The notes beneath the pieces are model-generated. The model saw only the letters and a list, made by a program, of their open reading frames with translations. It did no database searches and was not told where the DNA came from. From contig JAEWGQ010000281.1 in the NCBI GenBank assembly GCA_023388235.1, forward strand, positions 1 through 8,375: a stretch of DNA of 8,375 nt, in the 5' to 3' direction. The DNA is from Actinomycetes bacterium. GTDB taxonomy: Bacteria; Actinomycetota; Actinomycetes; Actinomycetales; Cellulomonadaceae. A program made the translations under genes and the position numbers. Shown here piece after piece: positions 7,301-8,375 of this stretch. How positions within the stretch are numbered: position 1 is the stretch's first letter; the number at the start of each line of letters is the position of its first letter.

Positions 7301-7447
7301 GGGTTCGCCGCCGCGGGGGTCACGGAGGTGGACCTGCTGGAGCGGGAGGTGCCCGCCCGCGCGCTCGCGGACGCGGGCAGCGACGGGACCGCCGTGCTCG
7401 AGGTGCGGCCGTTCCAGCTCGTGACGCTGCGCCTGCGCCGGGGCTGA
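4382..7447 (+). CDS. GH38 alpha-mannosidase, cytoplasmic (MAN2C1-like)
   Basis: The 1021-residue enzyme hydrolyses terminal alpha-linked mannose with retention of configuration, using a divalent metal. Its N-terminal region (about 1-250) is the accessory part found in long cytosolic GH38 enzymes. The catalytic domain starts at GHAHIDSAWLWP (263-274), whose H266 and D268 are metal ligands. WLPDSFGY (375-382) holds the nucleophile and metal ligand D378. FGWGDGGGGPT (465-475) lies in the active-site region, and HQFHDILPGSS (583-593) supplies the last metal ligand H586. The middle three-helix domain spans about 525-615. The C-terminal beta domain includes WDAARYEICAHRWLHVGEPGYGVSVANDATYG (825-856) and LLRAPLFPDPEADQGLHRF (878-896). 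Length matches MAN2C1-type enzymes (about 1000-1040). No signal peptide is visible, so it acts on material brought in by the importer encoded just upstream. Linkage preference (alpha-1,2/1,3/1,6) cannot be read from the sequence. Confidence 0.95.
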   Translation: MPVEHSAAVVQRVQRFLHERLAPALVAGRAPLDVTAWTAPGEPVPFAEAVAQEYAAAPPGTPWGAPWSTTWFRMTGDVPAGWLGSQEVRAGRHAVELVIDLGFTTTQPGFQAEGLVLRPDGVAVKGLSPRNQAVPWAGARVDVYVEAAGNPDVGSSTWYGPTPLGDPLTAGTDPLYALRSAEVVLRDVEVWELWQDLLAVLGLVEVTDPASTRYARAVRALDLVVDAVDPGDVAGTAAAGRAVLRPVLDVPAAPGGHRVLATGHAHIDSAWLWPARETVRKCSRTFASVVALMDERPDFVFACSSAQQYAWVAERHPELFERIRAKVAAGQFVPVGGMWVESDTNMPGGEALARQMVEGKRYFLEELGVETQDVWLPDSFGYTGALPQIVRAAGSRWFLSQKLSWNDTNRMPHHTFRWEGIDGSRVLAHFPPVDTYNSDLSPRELAHAERNFADKDVASASLVPFGWGDGGGGPTREMLAAADRARSLGGLPEVELGSPNAFFAQAEDELAAAGEEAAVWSGEMYLEYHRGTYTSQARTKRGNRRSEHLLREAELWAATAAVRAGAGYPAEELRALWRVVLLHQFHDILPGSSIGWVYRQAEEAYADVERRAEAVIGAALAALVGDGAATVRLNAAPHDRDGVPALGGVVASDAAGAPGGGVEVLREQDGTLRVRSDVLDVRLTAGGQLASVRDLVADREVVAPGAVANLLQVHRDVPRQWDAWDIDAEYRRTVEDLRDADAVEVVAEKPDRVVIRTARRTGASSVVQELTFRPGTRAIEIDTEVDWHERQRLLKLAFPLDVHADRSAAETQFGHVLRPTHTNTSWDAARYEICAHRWLHVGEPGYGVSVANDATYGHDVTRVAGPGGGTATVVRQSLLRAPLFPDPEADQGLHRFRTVLHVGAGIPEAVVDGYRANLPVREVRGAHGVPPLVTVTGAGVVVEAVKLADDGSGDVVVRLYEAHGDRGRARVVPGFAAAGVTEVDLLEREVPARALADAGSDGTAVLEVRPFQLVTLRLRRG

Positions 7448-7456
7448 CGGGCCGGC

Positions 7457-7501
7457 CGCACTCCCGGCCGCCCCCGGTCCCGGGGCGCGGCCGGGGGTGC
7501 G
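7457..7501 (+). terminator. Long GC-rich hairpin, probable operon terminator
   Basis: Bases 7457-7471 pair with 7487-7501 (15 pairs, one of them T-G). After a bulged C at 7486, bases 7472-7476 pair with 7481-7485 (5 pairs) and close a GTCC loop. The stem begins 10 bases after the mannosidase stop. No T run follows, so it is not a classic intrinsic terminator, but T-less strong hairpins are common ends of transcripts in high-GC actinobacteria. Confidence 0.65.
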
Positions 7502-7505
7502 CGGC

Positions 7506-7511
7506 TATCCT
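7506..7511 (+). promoter_or_regulatory. Possible -10 element for the downstream membrane-protein gene
   Basis: TATCCT fits the TAnnnT actinobacterial -10 and lies just after the terminator hairpin. No recognisable -35 precedes it, because the proper spacing falls in the hairpin arm. The downstream gene needs its own promoter if the hairpin terminates transcription. Weak call. Confidence 0.3.
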
Positions 7512-7561
7512 GGCTGCTCAGCCGCCTGTCAGGCCCGCCAGGGCCGACCGACCTTCTGCCC

Positions 7562-7566
7562 GGAGG
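7562..7566 (+). promoter_or_regulatory. Ribosome binding site of the right-edge membrane protein gene
   Basis: GGAGG lies 7 bases before the ATG at 7574 and supports this start. Confidence 0.7.
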
Positions 7567-7573
7567 CCACCCG

Positions 7574-8375
7574 ATGGACGACCTGCGACCGGCCGAGCGG
7601 CCGCGCCCCACCCGCCGCTGGGCCATGTGGCTCACCATCGGCGTCCTGCTCGGCGCCGCGCTGCTCGGCGGGGTGTTCATCGTCGTCGGCGACCAGGCCA
7701 ACGTCGCCGGCCGGGCGTGGCTCACGCTCGCCGTCGTGGCCTGCTTCGCCGGGGCGGTGCTGCTCGACACGTCCCTGGGCACCGGCCGCAACCGGTGGTA
7801 CCTGTCGGCGTCGACGGCGCTGAACGCCGTGCTCGTCGCGCTCGCGCTGCTCAAGACGTGGAACGGCTGGCTGCAGCCCGCCGACACCGCGGACGCGGGC
7901 GTGTGGTCGGCGCAGGCCGGGAGGTTCCTGCTGGTGGTCCTGCTGGTGCGCGCGGCGCTCGCGCTGACGCAGGTCGCGCTGCCGTCCGCGGTGCTGCGCA
8001 CGGGCTCGCCGGTGACCCGGGGCTCCGCGCGCGCCGCGGTCGTCCTGCTCTGGGTCACGACCCTCCTGCTCGCCCTGCCGCCGTCGTTCCCGGAGGCCAC
8101 CTGGCCGGGCTGGTGGTGGCGGTCCGCGGGTGCTGTCGCCCTGGTGATGCTCGTGACCGCGACGATCCCCGTCGTCGTCCGGGCGTTCGACCGCGGCGAC
8201 CAGCCGCGCGAGACCCCCGCCGTGCACGGCTACGGGCCGCCGGCCGGCCCGGGAGCACCGGGGCCGGCGGCCCCGGGCGGCGGGTACCCACCCGCGCCGT
8301 ACCCGCCGGGGGCGTACCCGCCCGCGCCGTACCCGCCCGCGCCGCAGGGGGGCGTGCCGCCGTACGGGGCGGCGC
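7574..8375 (+). CDS. Six-helix membrane protein with Pro/Tyr-rich repeat tail, unknown function (cut by window edge)
   Basis: The frame is open from an ATG with a GGAGG ribosome site to the right edge, giving 267 residues with no stop. A short basic leader (D2-R15) is followed by hydrophobic segments at about 16-38, 47-65, 78-93, 116-139, 152-169 and 184-203. The first loop after helix 3 contains KTWNGWLQPADTADAGVW, probably outside. From about residue 205 the protein becomes hydrophilic (DRGDQPRETPAV) and then a low-complexity Gly/Pro/Ala/Tyr tail with four YPPxx units at 238-257. Such tails are frequent on actinobacterial membrane proteins, where they can be flexible cytoplasmic extensions or fuse to a further domain. 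I do not recognise the family. It lies on the same strand as the mannosidase, but 126 bases and a strong hairpin separate them, so it is probably not part of the sugar operon. Confidence 0.8.
   Translation, partial: MDDLRPAERPRPTRRWAMWLTIGVLLGAALLGGVFIVVGDQANVAGRAWLTLAVVACFAGAVLLDTSLGTGRNRWYLSASTALNAVLVALALLKTWNGWLQPADTADAGVWSAQAGRFLLVVLLVRAALALTQVALPSAVLRTGSPVTRGSARAAVVLLWVTTLLLALPPSFPEATWPGWWWRSAGAVALVMLVTATIPVVVRAFDRGDQPRETPAVHGYGPPAGPGAPGPAAPGGGYPPAPYPPGAYPPAPYPPAPQGGVPPYGAA
8285..8344 (+). repeat. Four tandem 15-base units encoding YPPAP-type repeats
   Basis: Four consecutive 15-base units begin with TAC and encode YPPAP, YPPGA, YPPAP and YPPAP in frame within the right-edge membrane protein. 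Units three and four are identical in DNA (TACCCGCCCGCGCCG), suggesting recent duplication or repeat slippage. Similar codons flank them as PPYG further on. Confidence 0.8.

Noticed and set aside
7120..8100. A 326-codon minus-strand open frame across the terminator and the right-edge gene
   Set aside because: Composition is Ser/Arg/Thr-rich noise and it runs against two supported genes and a hairpin.

Overview
The window is very GC-rich, with nearly every third codon position G or C, tightly packed genes, and TTGACA / TAnnnT promoters. This points to a high-GC actinobacterium; the ABC-importer plus cytoplasmic glycosidase arrangement fits a saprophytic, polysaccharide- or glycan-eating member such as a Cellulomonas-like organism. 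The genus is an inference; nothing in the window proves it.

Layout. (1) Positions 1-948, minus strand: a three-gene operon read leftwards. It encodes a small four-helix membrane protein with a DEREREI loop (DUF2178-like), a 74-residue XRE/Cro-CI repressor-type protein, and the N-terminal part of a medium-chain (quinone-type) oxidoreductase that runs off the left edge. Each junction is a 4-base stop/start overlap (GTGA, then ATGA). (2) Positions 949-1147: a divergent intergenic region. It holds two 18-bp operators that are exact reverse complements of each other, placed at the -35 and the start site of the leftward promoter, and a separate sigma70-type promoter for the rightward operon. (3) Positions 1148-7447, plus strand: a carbohydrate operon of lipoprotein binding protein, two MalF/MalG-type permeases (both joined by TGATG overlaps) and a 1021-residue GH38 alpha-mannosidase with all expected metal and nucleophile residues. 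(4) Positions 7457-7501: a 45-nt, 20-bp hairpin just after the mannosidase, the likely terminator. (5) Positions 7574-8375, plus strand: a six-helix membrane protein of unknown function with a proline/tyrosine-rich repeat tail, running off the right edge.

How the parts work together. The binding protein captures an oligosaccharide outside the membrane, the two permeases carry it in, and the cytoplasmic alpha-mannosidase trims it. The substrate is therefore most likely an alpha-mannoside, for example mannan- or N-glycan-derived. No ATPase gene and no dedicated sugar regulator lie in the window, so the importer probably uses a shared MsiK-type ATPase encoded elsewhere. The leftward operon looks self-regulated: the small XRE protein is the obvious candidate to bind the paired operators.

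There is no gene-free stretch over 300 bases. I saw no tRNA, rRNA, CRISPR array, insertion sequence or phage feature. Most of the window is ordinary chromosomal content; the paired operators and the membrane-protein/XRE/oxidoreductase module are the best leads.
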